DNA from: an uncultured Mobiluncus sp.
GTDB taxonomy: Bacteria; Actinomycetota; Actinomycetes; Actinomycetales; Actinomycetaceae
Length of the DNA: 64,000 nt
NCBI RefSeq assembly: GCF_902488535.1
Contig: NZ_CABTWO010000010.1
Span: 21,177 to 85,176, forward strand
Direction: 5' to 3'
Positions 8,389 through 17,423 of this stretch are shown in pieces. Within the stretch, counting starts at the first letter, position 1; every line of letters begins with the position of its first letter. The notes beneath the pieces were generated by a model. It was given only the letters and a program-made list of their open reading frames with translations, ran no database searches and had not been told where the DNA came from. The translations under genes were made by a program, and so were the position numbers.

Positions 8389-11234
8389 TTTTTACCTTTC
8401 GGTTTCAGGATTTTTGCCAGGTATTGCCCGGTAAACGAACCGGGCATTTTCGCCACGGCCTCAGGAGTGCCCTCAGCCACAACTGTACCGCCGCCTTTGC
8501 CGCCCTCTGGGCCGAGGTCTATTACCCAATCGGCACACTTGATGACATCCAGGTTGTGTTCGATGACCACAACCGTATTGCCTTTCTCAACCAGTCCCTG
8601 CAGGATGGCCATGAGTTTGCGGATATCGTCGACGTGCAGTCCGGTGGTCGGTTCGTCGAGTACATAGATAGCGCGGCCATTCGTGCGTTTATGCAGTTCA
8701 CTGGCCAGTTTGACCCGTTGGGCTTCCCCACCGGACAACGTGGTGGCGCTCTGGCCGAGTTTCACGTATCCCAAGCCAACCGCGGTCAAAGTGTCCAGGT
8801 AGCGAGACACGCCGGGGATAGCGGAAAAGAACTCGGCGGCCTGAGAAATCGGCATGTCCAGGACATCGCGCACATTTTTGCCGTGATAATACACCTCCAA
8901 AGTTTCCCGGTTATAGCGCGCTCCGCCGCAAACCTCACAGGGTACATAGACGTCGGGCAGGAAGTTCATCTCGATTTTCAGGGTGCCGTCGCCGCGGCAG
9001 GCTTCACAGCGCCCGCCTTTGACGTTAAAGGAAAACCGTCCCGGTCCATACCCGCGAATCCGCGCTTCTTCAGTCTGTGCGAACAGTTTCCGTATCGCGT
9101 CCCAAACTCCGGTATAGGTCGCTGGATTCGAGCGTGGGGTGCGGCCGATAGGCGATTGGTCCACGTGAATAATCTTGTCCAGCAGGGTGGTGCCCTCAAT
9201 CTGCTTGTGACGTCCCGGAACCACATGGGCACGGTTCAAATCTCGGGATAACGCCTGATACAGAATAGAGTTGACCAGGGTCGATTTTCCCGACCCTGAA
9301 ACCCCGGTGACGGCGATGAGACACCCCAGAGGGAACGACACGTCGATGTTTTGCAGGTTATTCTCTCGCGCGCCCCGTACCGTCAGAATACGCTGGGGGT
9401 CAGGTTTGCGGCGTTGCCGTGGGATTGCAATAGATTTTCGTCCGGCTAAATAGTCCGCAGTCAGCGAGGACTGGTTTTTCAGCAAATCCTCCACCGTCCC
9501 GGAATGCACGATTTGTCCCCCGGCCTGACCCGCTCCGGGACCGATGTCCACCACCCAGTCTGCCGACCGGATCGTGTCCTCATCGTGTTCCACCACGATA
9601 AGGGTGTTGCCCAAGTCGCGCAGACCTTTCAAGGTGTCGATGAGACGTTGATTATCGCGCTGGTGCAGCCCGATGGAAGGCTCGTCTAAAACATAGAGTA
9701 CGCCAACCAGTCCGGATCCAATCTGGGTGGCTAAGCGAATGCGCTGCGCCTCACCCCCGGAGAGGGTATTTGCTGCTCGCGATAAGGTCAGGTAGTTCAA
9801 CCCAACATCAATGAGGAAGGACAACCGCGCCCGTACCTCTTGCAAAATCGGCGTAGCGATTTTAGCTTTCATACCAGATAAAGGAATATCTTTTAAATAG
9901 GATTGAACTTCGTCGATGGCTAAATCGGTGAGCTCGGAGATATTAAGTTTCCCGATACGGACCGCTAAAACTTCCGGCTTCAAGCGCCGCCCCTGACACG
10001 TCGGACAGGGCACCTCCCGCATATAACCTTCGTATTTTGCTTTGGAAAAATCAGAGTCAGTTTCATCGTAACGACGCTGAATATAGTTCGCGGCACCCTC
10101 GAAACCCGTGGTATAGACCCGTTCGCGCCCCCATCGGTTGCGATACTTGACCCGTACCTTATAGTTCTTGCCCCACATCAGGTAGTCGCGCACCTGCTCG
10201 GACAGATCCTTCCACGGAGTGTCGAGGTCGAACCCGACCTCGTCTCCCAGTCCCTTCAAGATGCGTTGCATGGTGTCTTTGGAACTGGTCCAAGGGCTGA
10301 CGGCACCTTCACGCAGGGTCAGATCGGGGTTGGGCACCACGAGTTCGGGGTCAATTACCAGCCGGGAACCAATCCCGGAACAATCGGGACACGCTCCGTA
10401 AGGCGCGTTAAAGGAAAACGTGCGCGGTTCGATTTCTTCCAAAGCCAGCGGGTGATTATTCGGACAGGCTCGTTTTTCCGAAAAGCGACGGCTACGTTCG
10501 GGATCCTCCGCGTCGCGGTCGACGAAATCGACGACCACCAGCCCTTCTGCCAACCCCAAAGCAGTCTCGATAGAATCCGCCACCCGCGAACGCGAGCCCT
10601 CCCGGATAACCACCCGGTCAACGGACACCGAAATATCGTGTTTCAGCTGTTTTTCCAGTGTTGGGGGTTCTTCCAGGCGATGATTCTCACCGTCCACCCG
10701 CATCCGAGTAAAGCCTTTGGCGGCCAGCTGCGCAAACAGTTCCGAGTACTCGCCTTTACGTCCGCGGACCACCGGAGCCAAAACCTCTAGCCGCGTCCCC
10801 TCCCCTAAAGTGAACAGCCAATTTACGATCTGTTCGGCGGACTGGGCAGTAATTTCCTCGCCGCACACCGGACAGTACTGGGTCCCGGCTCGCGCAAACA
10901 GCAGGCGCAGGTAGTCGTAAATCTCGGTAATAGTGCCCACTGTGGAGCGCGGGTTGTGAGAGGTGGACTTTTGGTCAATCGATACCGCGGGAGACAGGCC
11001 TTCAATAAAGTCCACCACGGGTTTATCCATCCGCCCTAGGAACTGCCGGGCGTAGGAGGACAGGGATTCCACGTAACGGCGCTGCCCTTCGGCGAAAATC
11101 GTGTCAAAAGCGAGAGATGACTTGCCAGAGCCGGACAGTCCGGTGAACACCACCAAAGCATTCCGAGGAATTTCAACATTAACGGCCTGGAGATTATGTT
11201 CGCGCGCTCCGTGGACTTTCAAAGTTTCATGCAC
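8385..11234 (-). CDS. uvrA: Excinuclease ABC subunit A
   Basis: A 949-residue UvrA of typical length that scans DNA for bulky lesions and loads UvrB. Two ABC ATPase modules are complete: Walker A at residues 32-39 (GLSGSGKS) and a second near 650 (GVSGSGKST), with two LSGGEAQR signatures and LDEPS/LDEPT Walker B motifs. Zinc-finger cysteines are present (CPVC, CPDC and the CEAC...CEVC pair). The GTG start at 11234 begins the conserved [15 protein letters not shown]. No LexA box of the TCGAAC-N4-GTTCGA type is seen upstream. uvrB lies on the same strand about 10 kb away. Confidence 0.98.
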   Translation of the reverse strand: MHETLKVHGAREHNLQAVNVEIPRNALVVFTGLSGSGKSSLAFDTIFAEGQRRYVESLSSYARQFLGRMDKPVVDFIEGLSPAVSIDQKSTSHNPRSTVGTITEIYDYLRLLFARAGTQYCPVCGEEITAQSAEQIVNWLFTLGEGTRLEVLAPVVRGRKGEYSELFAQLAAKGFTRMRVDGENHRLEEPPTLEKQLKHDISVSVDRVVIREGSRSRVADSIETALGLAEGLVVVDFVDRDAEDPERSRRFSEKRACPNNHPLALEEIEPRTFSFNAPYGACPDCSGIGSRLVIDPELVVPNPDLTLREGAVSPWTSSKDTMQRILKGLGDEVGFDLDTPWKDLSEQVRDYLMWGKNYKVRVKYRNRWGRERVYTTGFEGAANYIQRRYDETDSDFSKAKYEGYMREVPCPTCQGRRLKPEVLAVRIGKLNISELTDLAIDEVQSYLKDIPLSGMKAKIATPILQEVRARLSFLIDVGLNYLTLSRAANTLSGGEAQRIRLATQIGSGLVGVLYVLDEPSIGLHQRDNQRLIDTLKGLRDLGNTLIVVEHDEDTIRSADWVVDIGPGAGQAGGQIVHSGTVEDLLKNQSSLTADYLAGRKSIAIPRQRRKPDPQRILTVRGARENNLQNIDVSFPLGCLIAVTGVSGSGKSTLVNSILYQALSRDLNRAHVVPGRHKQIEGTTLLDKIIHVDQSPIGRTPRSNPATYTGVWDAIRKLFAQTEEARIRGYGPGRFSFNVKGGRCEACRGDGTLKIEMNFLPDVYVPCEVCGGARYNRETLEVYYHGKNVRDVLDMPISQAAEFFSAIPGVSRYLDTLTAVGLGYVKLGQSATTLSGGEAQRVKLASELHKRTNGRAIYVLDEPTTGLHVDDIRKLMAILQGLVEKGNTVVVIEHNLDVIKCADWVIDLGPEGGKGGGTVVAEGTPEAVAKMPGSFTGQYLAKILKPKGKK

Positions 11235-11315
11235 CAGTTAAGTTTAATGCCCAAGTGTATTTCTGACGATTCGGGTCGGTTTTCGTTGCGCGTGGAGCAC
11301 GCCTAGAATCGACCT

Positions 11316-11600
11316 ATGAGTAAAATCGTCGTTATCTACCACTATGACCCCACCCGTGAAGCCGACAGGGCCACGATTCGCCCCGAGCATCTGGCTTACT
11401 TGGGGAACTTGGAAAAATCCGGGAAACTTCAGGCCGCCGGCGCCTGGATGAACGAAACCGAAAAACCCGGCGCGCTAATACTGATGAACGTCGAGACCCC
11501 AGAGGAAGCGTTGACGTATCTGAAACACGATCCGAACCAGGTTCACGGCATAGTGCAGGAAATCGAGACGCATCAGTGGGGACCGGCTATCGGTTCCTAA
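11316..11600 (+). CDS. YciI-family small protein
   Basis: A 94-residue protein with the ferredoxin-like dimeric fold of the YciI/YCII family: an N-terminal strand IVVIYHYDP, RPEHLAYLGNLEKSGKLQAAG, and a C-terminal EETHQ-like strand. The His and Asp positions typical of the family can be placed, but its reaction is not established in general. It is divergent from uvrA and precedes a carrier gene by 34 bases, possibly in one transcript. Confidence 0.8.
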   Translation: MSKIVVIYHYDPTREADRATIRPEHLAYLGNLEKSGKLQAAGAWMNETEKPGALILMNVETPEEALTYLKHDPNQVHGIVQEIETHQWGPAIGS

Positions 11601-11634
11601 CTGCTGAATCTCCATAGCTGGCTGGCACGGTCCC

Positions 11635-12624
11635 ATGTCTTTCATTCGTTGGTTCTTTACCTACGTAGACTGGTTTGTTTTTACCCTGTTGTTGATTATG
11701 ATCGCGGGGATTTTTATCCCCCTGCCCGCAGCGGTAGTAGCCTTCGTGGGTGCCGTCAGCCACTACGCCATCGCCGTGCTGTTCTTTGTTTACGGAGCGC
11801 GCCTGAAAACCGCCGAGGTCATGGGCGGGTTAAAGAACTACCGCCTGCAGCTGGTCATCTTGGCTTCCACTTTTGTGCTCTATCCCCTGCTGGGAATGTT
11901 GAACTACCAAGTTTCCGGATGGTTCCTGGGGCCGAGTTTCGCTCTGGGGATGTATTACACCTGTTTGCTACCTTCCACGGTGCAATCCTCTATCGGCTTT
12001 ACGTCCATCGCGGGGGGTAACATCGCCGGGGCGGTCACGGCCGCCACCATCTCTAACTTGGTCGGGACCTTCGCGACTCCCCTGCTGGTCCTGTTGCTGC
12101 TGGGCAAGGCCGGTACCGTCTCGCTAACTACGTTGCGCGACATCGCCGTGCTGATTCTGTTACCTTTCGTGCTGGGCCAGCTCAGCGGACGATGGACCCG
12201 CACGTGGTTGAACGCTCACCCCATCATCACGAAAACCGTCGATAAGGGCACGATTTATCTGGTGGTCGTCTCGGCGGTATCCAGCGCGAAACTTCACGGC
12301 TTGTGGGACAGCGTCGGAGTTTTAGACTTCGTGCTGATAGGTGCAGATGCCCTGGTCATCGTCGGTATCATGCTCCTCTTGACCTGGTTCGGGTGGGGCA
12401 AACTCTGCGCCTTGAATCGGGCCGACCGTATCGCCGCCATGATGTGTGGCTCAAAAAAATCTCTCGCTACGGGTCTGCCTATGGCCATGATTATTTTTCC
12501 GACTTCCATGTTCGGCGCCATTGCGGTACCCATTATGCTGCTGCATTTAGAGCAGCTCATCATGTGTTCGGTCATTGCGTCGCAGTTGGGACGCGGTGCC
12601 GGTTCCCGGGAAGCCGATTTCTGA
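11635..12624 (+). CDS. Bile acid:sodium symporter family (YfeH-like) transporter
   Basis: A 329-residue membrane protein with about nine or ten hydrophobic segments and little else. The pattern LLPSTVQSSIGFTSIAGGNIAGAV and the late CGSKKSLATGLPMA loop are characteristic of the SBF-like family (PF13593, E. coli YfeH). Family members are secondary carriers with organic-anion or unknown substrates; this one cannot be assigned a substrate. The start ATG at 11635 sits immediately after the YciI-like gene. Confidence 0.85.
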   Translation: MSFIRWFFTYVDWFVFTLLLIMIAGIFIPLPAAVVAFVGAVSHYAIAVLFFVYGARLKTAEVMGGLKNYRLQLVILASTFVLYPLLGMLNYQVSGWFLGPSFALGMYYTCLLPSTVQSSIGFTSIAGGNIAGAVTAATISNLVGTFATPLLVLLLLGKAGTVSLTTLRDIAVLILLPFVLGQLSGRWTRTWLNAHPIITKTVDKGTIYLVVVSAVSSAKLHGLWDSVGVLDFVLIGADALVIVGIMLLLTWFGWGKLCALNRADRIAAMMCGSKKSLATGLPMAMIIFPTSMFGAIAVPIMLLHLEQLIMCSVIASQLGRGAGSREADF

Positions 12625-12628
12625 AAAC

Positions 12629-14299
12629 CTAGCCTCGAACCGCCCAGGCCGCAGCATCGCTGACAGCTCCCGGTCCTCCGATGACGACTGAAGAAGCGCG
12701 GTTGAGCAGTTGTGCCAATCGGGCTGCTGTTGGCGCGGAGAGATAACCGGGGTGGGTCAGCAGCAGGCAGGCGTTGCGGTGCGCGGCCAAAGCTGCCCCG
12801 GCCAGCCCATCGGGGAAGTTCACTCCGCTGGCGATAACTGCGGAAGTGGCGCCGGGTGCAAAGGCTTGGGCCACAAACTGAGCGGTTTGATAACGATCCA
12901 AGCCTTGAATGGGTTGTGACTTGTAGCCCGCTAATCCGGCCTGATTCCACGCCCGCACTGCCGGTCCACCGATGGGAAATATACTTGCACCCGACTGCGT
13001 TTGGTGAGCTTGGATAAACTCCGCAGTTTCCGGCGGAAGGGAAGCTCCGGCGTTCAACACCACTACGCCGTGAATAAAAGCTGCACCTGCCCCCGCGCTC
13101 AGTGCGTCAGGAAATGAAAGTCCGTCCGCAATCAAAATTGGTGTCTGGGTGATTCCCCTCTGGTTCCATTCCGCAATAGTTTGGGCGGCGACCGCTGCGG
13201 CGGTGCCGTAGCGATTCATGCCGTAGATGCGGCTCACCTGGACCCCACGTGCTTGTAGAGCCCCCAGCGTGGCGGGGTCAAAAGCGACCTGGCCACCCAC
13301 CAATCGCACGTCGCGAATTCCCCTGGCTTGGATTTCGGCAACCGTGCCAGGTTCCACAAAAGGACCGTTAGACAGCACCAGCGGAGCGCCCAGCGCCGCG
13401 GCTAAAGGACCGGCACTCAAGGCATCAGGAGCCGCTTTACCGGTAGCGATGACCAGGGAGGGACCAGTGAACCCACCTTGGCGCCAGGCTTGTAAAGATG
13501 TCTCTACACGATTGCTGCCGGCAATTCTTCCCGGTGCTGCACCAGGTTTAGGCTGCGGATTCGGTTGCGGGGAGGGCGCTGCCCCAGTGGTGCCCTCAAC
13601 GCTGGAAACCCCGATAGTTTCGAAAATCCAATTTGCGAAAGAAGAGCTCGGCACGTATTTGTAGTCTTCGAACCGCAAGTATCCTCGCGGGGTTTGCACC
13701 GCAGCCGACAGCACCCCATAGAGTTTTCCGCCGCTAATGAGAGGTCCGCCGGAATCACCGACCTCCGAATAGTTACCTCGCGCAGAGCGGGCATAGAGAT
13801 AGCCGTCTTCGACGGTACCGAGCGCAGTCAGCTGAGTCGTCTTAAGATTCAATCCCGTGCCAAAACCGTAGGCTTCGCCAGCCTCTCCGGCAGTGAGGTT
13901 TTGGCTGGTGAAAGGCAGCACGGTTCTGCCGGGTGAATCTAAACGCACCAGAGCCACGTCATAATAGGGATGCGCGACGACACGTGTTACCGCAGAAGGA
14001 AAGTTTCGATTGATGCTCGCGCCGATGGACGCATAGGCGTATTCCAGATTGGCATTTGTGACGCAATGCGCGGCTGTGAGTACCCAGTTTGAGGAGACAA
14101 AGGAGCCGCTGCATTCCATCCAGCCATCGTCAGATGTGCTGGAAATCCGTAATGCGACTGCCCAGCCGGTCTCGCTTGAGTCCGTCAGAGTACCGCCCTC
14201 GATGGCGTATGCAGAGGTTTCACTGCCCGCAGCCAGGCCGAGGGTTGCCCCCAAGATGGTGAAAAGGGCGATAAACCGAGAGATAAGACGTCGACTCAC
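12629..14299 (-). CDS. Secreted trypsin-like serine protease with three cell-wall-binding repeats
   Basis: A 556-residue exported protein. A signal peptide ends AYA at residue 32, and the next residues are IEGG, so signal peptidase cleavage would itself create the free Ile that activates S1 proteases. The catalytic triad is visible as His78 (LTAAHC), Asp114 (DVALVRL) and Ser183 (GDSGGP). After a Pro-rich linker near 235-255 come three cell-wall-binding type 2 repeats (PF04122) starting at RIAGSNRVETS, RIYGMNRYGTA and PIQGLDRYQTA. It should be held on the cell surface. The substrate is unknown; a role in host-protein cleavage is speculation. Confidence 0.92.
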   Translation of the reverse strand: MSRRLISRFIALFTILGATLGLAAGSETSAYAIEGGTLTDSSETGWAVALRISSTSDDGWMECSGSFVSSNWVLTAAHCVTNANLEYAYASIGASINRNFPSAVTRVVAHPYYDVALVRLDSPGRTVLPFTSQNLTAGEAGEAYGFGTGLNLKTTQLTALGTVEDGYLYARSARGNYSEVGDSGGPLISGGKLYGVLSAAVQTPRGYLRFEDYKYVPSSSFANWIFETIGVSSVEGTTGAAPSPQPNPQPKPGAAPGRIAGSNRVETSLQAWRQGGFTGPSLVIATGKAAPDALSAGPLAAALGAPLVLSNGPFVEPGTVAEIQARGIRDVRLVGGQVAFDPATLGALQARGVQVSRIYGMNRYGTAAAVAAQTIAEWNQRGITQTPILIADGLSFPDALSAGAGAAFIHGVVVLNAGASLPPETAEFIQAHQTQSGASIFPIGGPAVRAWNQAGLAGYKSQPIQGLDRYQTAQFVAQAFAPGATSAVIASGVNFPDGLAGAALAAHRNACLLLTHPGYLSAPTAARLAQLLNRASSVVIGGPGAVSDAAAWAVRG

Positions 14300-14330
14300 G
14301 TATCAATTCATCGGCGAAACTTAACAAAAT

Positions 14331-15353
14331 TTAGGCTTCTGGACGCTTCGTGGCGGTTCCGTCCGATTGTTTCCGTTCCCGGTATCGGCTGACCAGCAGA
14401 GAAACCACCGTGGTAATAATCAATACCCCGACGATATAGCCTAAAGACACCGGAATGGTCGCTTCGGGCAGTCCCGTAAAGGGCTGGCCGCCGTTGATGA
14501 ACGGAATTTCGTTCGTGCTCAAAGCGTGCACGATAAGTTTGCCCCCGATGAAGGCCAATATGGCGGCTAAACCGTAGTGCAAGAAAATCAGGCGTTCCAT
14601 CAGACTTTCAATCAGGAAGTACAACTGCCGCAGGCCCATCAGCGCGAAAGCGTTGGCGGCGAACACGATGAAAGCTTCCTTAGTTAGACCGAAAATCGCG
14701 GGAATGGAGTCTACCGCAAACATCACGTCTGCCGTGCCCACCGCCACAATAACCAACAGAAAGGGCGTAATGTGACGTTTGCCATCGATCTTGGCAAAGT
14801 ATTGATGACCCACGTAATCGGGCGTGACCGGGAAAATCCGGCGAACCCAGGAAACGAAAAAGTTTTCTTTGTACTCTTCCTCTTCTTCGGAGCCGGCGTT
14901 GCCTTCGCGAACCTGTTGAAAAGCTGTGAACAGCAGAAACAACCCGAAGATATAAAAAATCCAGCTGAAATGTTCGATGAGGGCGGCTCCCAAGAGGATG
15001 AAAATCAGACGGAACGCCAGTGCCAAAGTGATGCCTACCGCGATAATTTTTTGCTGGACCTCACGCGGCGCTTTAAAGGCAGAAATAATGATGACGAACA
15101 CGAACAGGTTATCCAGGGACAGCGACCATTCGGTGACCCAACCGGCGAAGTATTGTCCGCCCAAGTCCCAGCCTAAAGTTAGGCCGATGACCAGCCCTGC
15201 CACCACCGCTATGGAAATGTAGATGGCAGTCCACGCCGCAGACTCCTTTATGGAAGGGAAATGGTCTTTGCGGACGTGGGCGAAAAAATCAAAGGTCAAG
15301 ATACCGATAATAACGACAAACAGAATTATCCAGGCCAGCAAGGGTATATGCAT
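14331..15353 (-). CDS. TerC-family integral membrane protein (probable Mn2+ exporter)
   Basis: About 340 residues from the ATG at 15353 (MHIPLLAWIILF), which has GGAGGA upstream; a longer reading frame to 15455 runs through the riboswitch and is unlikely to be translated. Hydrophobic segments and the acidic motifs EWSLSLDNLFVFVIIIS and FAVDSIPAIFGLT define TerC. Family members export manganese or assist metallation of secreted enzymes. The yybP-ykoY element directly upstream supports a manganese role. A charged loop (GSEEEEEYKENF) lies mid-protein. Confidence 0.93.
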   Translation of the reverse strand: MHIPLLAWIILFVVIIGILTFDFFAHVRKDHFPSIKESAAWTAIYISIAVVAGLVIGLTLGWDLGGQYFAGWVTEWSLSLDNLFVFVIIISAFKAPREVQQKIIAVGITLALAFRLIFILLGAALIEHFSWIFYIFGLFLLFTAFQQVREGNAGSEEEEEYKENFFVSWVRRIFPVTPDYVGHQYFAKIDGKRHITPFLLVIVAVGTADVMFAVDSIPAIFGLTKEAFIVFAANAFALMGLRQLYFLIESLMERLIFLHYGLAAILAFIGGKLIVHALSTNEIPFINGGQPFTGLPEATIPVSLGYIVGVLIITTVVSLLVSRYRERKQSDGTATKRPEA

Positions 15354-15383
15354 ACGTAAACATTCCTCCGGTACGAAAATAGT

Positions 15384-15522
15384 GGGGTACCGAAGGTCTC
15401 TCCCCGCCTGATGTTTCGCAGGCCGATGGCACCGAGTTTCGCGGTTCCGCAGCACTGGCGGCGGACGGCTTCACTGTGATGACGATGCCCTCAGTTAGTG
15501 GGAATACTCCCCCTCGTACCTG
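15384..15522 (-). promoter_or_regulatory. yybP-ykoY (Mn2+-sensing) riboswitch upstream of terC
   Basis: On the minus strand the leader contains the 5' signature GGGGAGTA (complement of 15505-15512) and the 3' signature GAGAGACCTTC (within 15392-15403), the two conserved blocks that form the Mn2+ site in this RNA class. The outer stem can be drawn between GGTACGAGG at the 5' end and CCTTCGGTACC at the 3' end. It ends about 30 bases before the terC start codon. TerC-family genes are among the commonest targets of this riboswitch. The fold was judged by eye. Confidence 0.8.
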
Positions 15523-15641
15523 CAATTCTATCAGGAGTCAGGACACGTTTCTTAAATGTGGGACTTAAGTACTATGATGGCGCTTGTCGAAGTATACGAC
15601 CCGCATTGTTGCCGGTCTAATAATTTTCAGAAAGGTTCAAT

Positions 15642-17297
15642 ATGTGCATAACTACAGTTGTACCCGCAGGAGCCGCTGGAACCACGGCTAACCCCGCAGG
15701 CATCGCCATCGCGATGATTATCTATTTCGTAGCCATGATCATGATTGGTATCTATGGCTATACCCGTTCCAAGAGCTTGGACGACTATATGCTGGGCGGG
15801 CGTGATCTGCCCCCCTTCGTAGCCGCCCTTTCCGCCGGTGCGGCCGATATGTCCGGCTGGCTGATGATGGGTCTGCCCGGCGCCATGTACCTCAGCGGGA
15901 TTTTCAACGGCTGGATTGCGATTGGTTTGACAGTTGGGGCCTGGATTAACTGGCTGGTCACTGCGCCGCGTTTGCGCGCTTACACGGAAGTCGCTGGCGA
16001 CTCAATCACGGTCCCCTCGTTCTTTTCCAACCGTACCCACGACACCTCCAAGATTATCCGCTACGTAGCGGGCATTATCATCGTGGTTTTCTTTACCCTG
16101 TATGTGTCCTCCGGCATGGTGGCCGGCGGTACTTTCTTCCATTCGACCTTTGGCTGGGACTACCACGTCGGCATGGTTTTTGTGGCAGGCATCGTGATTC
16201 TCTACACCCTGGTCGGCGGCTTCCTGGCTGTGTCTTGGACAGATATGGTGCAAGGTCTGATTATGATGGTGGCCTTGGTAGCGGTGCCAATCATGGGCCT
16301 AGTGGTGATTGGCGGATTCAGTGGTGTCGCCGAGGGCCTGTCGACCACTGGTGACAACTCTCTGTTGAACCCCATGGGCACCGGACTTGACGCCGTAGGG
16401 TGGATGGACTGGATTTCCAACGTAGCGTGGGGATTGGGTTACTTCGGAATGCCCCACATTATTGTGCGTTTCATGGCGCTGCGTTCCCCGCGCCAAGCCA
16501 CTCCCGCCCGACGCTTCTGGCTGGGTTGGATGGTGTTCTGCCTGCTCGGCACCGGTATGACCGCTATTATCGGCCGTGCCATGAGCGAAAAGGGCATTAT
16601 TCCCGATTTGATGCCGAAAGAGGGCGTGGAGGGCAACCCCCAAGAGACCGTATTCCTGGTTATGGGTACCAAACTGTTCCCGGCCATTCTGGCTGGCTTC
16701 ATGCTGGCCGCTATCCTGGCCGCGATTATGTCCACCGTGTCCTCACAACTGTTGGTGACTTCCTCGGCCATGGTGGAGGACATCTATCACGGGGCCACTA
16801 AGAAACAACTTAGCGATTACAAGGGCGTGATGTTGGGGCGTATCACGGTTTTGTTGGTGTCCGTGGTGGCGGCTGTGCTGGCCATAGATCCGTCAAACTC
16901 TGTATTGGGGCTGGTGTCTTTCGCTTGGGCAGGTTTCGGGGCCGCCTTTGGCCCCATCGTTATTCTGTCGCTGTATTGGAAGCGACTGACATGGCAAGGT
17001 GCGGCTTCCGGCATGGCCGTGGGCGCCGTGGTGGCGGTGCTGTGGAACAAGGCGTTCAACAACGGCGACGCTTCGTGGATTGTCTATACGCACCTGTACG
17101 AAATCGTGCCCGGATTCTTGCTGTGCCTGCTGGTGGCTTGGCTGGTTTCTAAAGCTACCTGGCGCGATGACCCCGTGATTCTCGAGGAGTTTGAACGTGC
17201 GGTGGCTATTGCTAAAGGACAGCCCGATCCGAAGGGTCTGATTAAGACTCTAGAAGAAAAACAGTCTGAATCCGCGGAAAAGAAACAGAATGCCTGA
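15642..17297 (+). CDS. putP: Sodium/proline symporter PutP
   Basis: A 551-residue SSS-family carrier with about thirteen membrane segments. Family signatures include YMLGGRDLPPFVAALSAGAADMSGWLMMGLPG near residues 50-85 and the VSSQLLVTSSAMVEDIY stretch around residue 367, both typical of PutP. It imports proline with Na+. It is the first gene of a putP-putA pair that would feed proline into catabolism, 126 bases upstream of putA. The ATG has AGAAAGG eight bases upstream. Confidence 0.95.
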   Translation: MCITTVVPAGAAGTTANPAGIAIAMIIYFVAMIMIGIYGYTRSKSLDDYMLGGRDLPPFVAALSAGAADMSGWLMMGLPGAMYLSGIFNGWIAIGLTVGAWINWLVTAPRLRAYTEVAGDSITVPSFFSNRTHDTSKIIRYVAGIIIVVFFTLYVSSGMVAGGTFFHSTFGWDYHVGMVFVAGIVILYTLVGGFLAVSWTDMVQGLIMMVALVAVPIMGLVVIGGFSGVAEGLSTTGDNSLLNPMGTGLDAVGWMDWISNVAWGLGYFGMPHIIVRFMALRSPRQATPARRFWLGWMVFCLLGTGMTAIIGRAMSEKGIIPDLMPKEGVEGNPQETVFLVMGTKLFPAILAGFMLAAILAAIMSTVSSQLLVTSSAMVEDIYHGATKKQLSDYKGVMLGRITVLLVSVVAAVLAIDPSNSVLGLVSFAWAGFGAAFGPIVILSLYWKRLTWQGAASGMAVGAVVAVLWNKAFNNGDASWIVYTHLYEIVPGFLLCLLVAWLVSKATWRDDPVILEEFERAVAIAKGQPDPKGLIKTLEEKQSESAEKKQNA

Positions 17298-17423
17298 TCT
17301 CTCACCAAAATAGACAGTTAAAGATACTGCAAAAAGTGTTAGTAAATGATAGGTAAAAGGTGACGGAATTGCTCTCGTGAGCAACGAGTACCCCGAGCGA
17401 AAACACAACCCAAAGGAGACAAG

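Noticed and set aside
7939..8667. A 242-codon plus-strand frame running through msrB and the uvrA end.
   Set aside because: It crosses two well-supported minus-strand genes and has no domain of its own.
15354..15455. N-terminal extension of terC to 15455.
   Set aside because: The extension would translate the Mn2+ riboswitch; the ATG at 15353 has the ribosome site and begins the first membrane segment.
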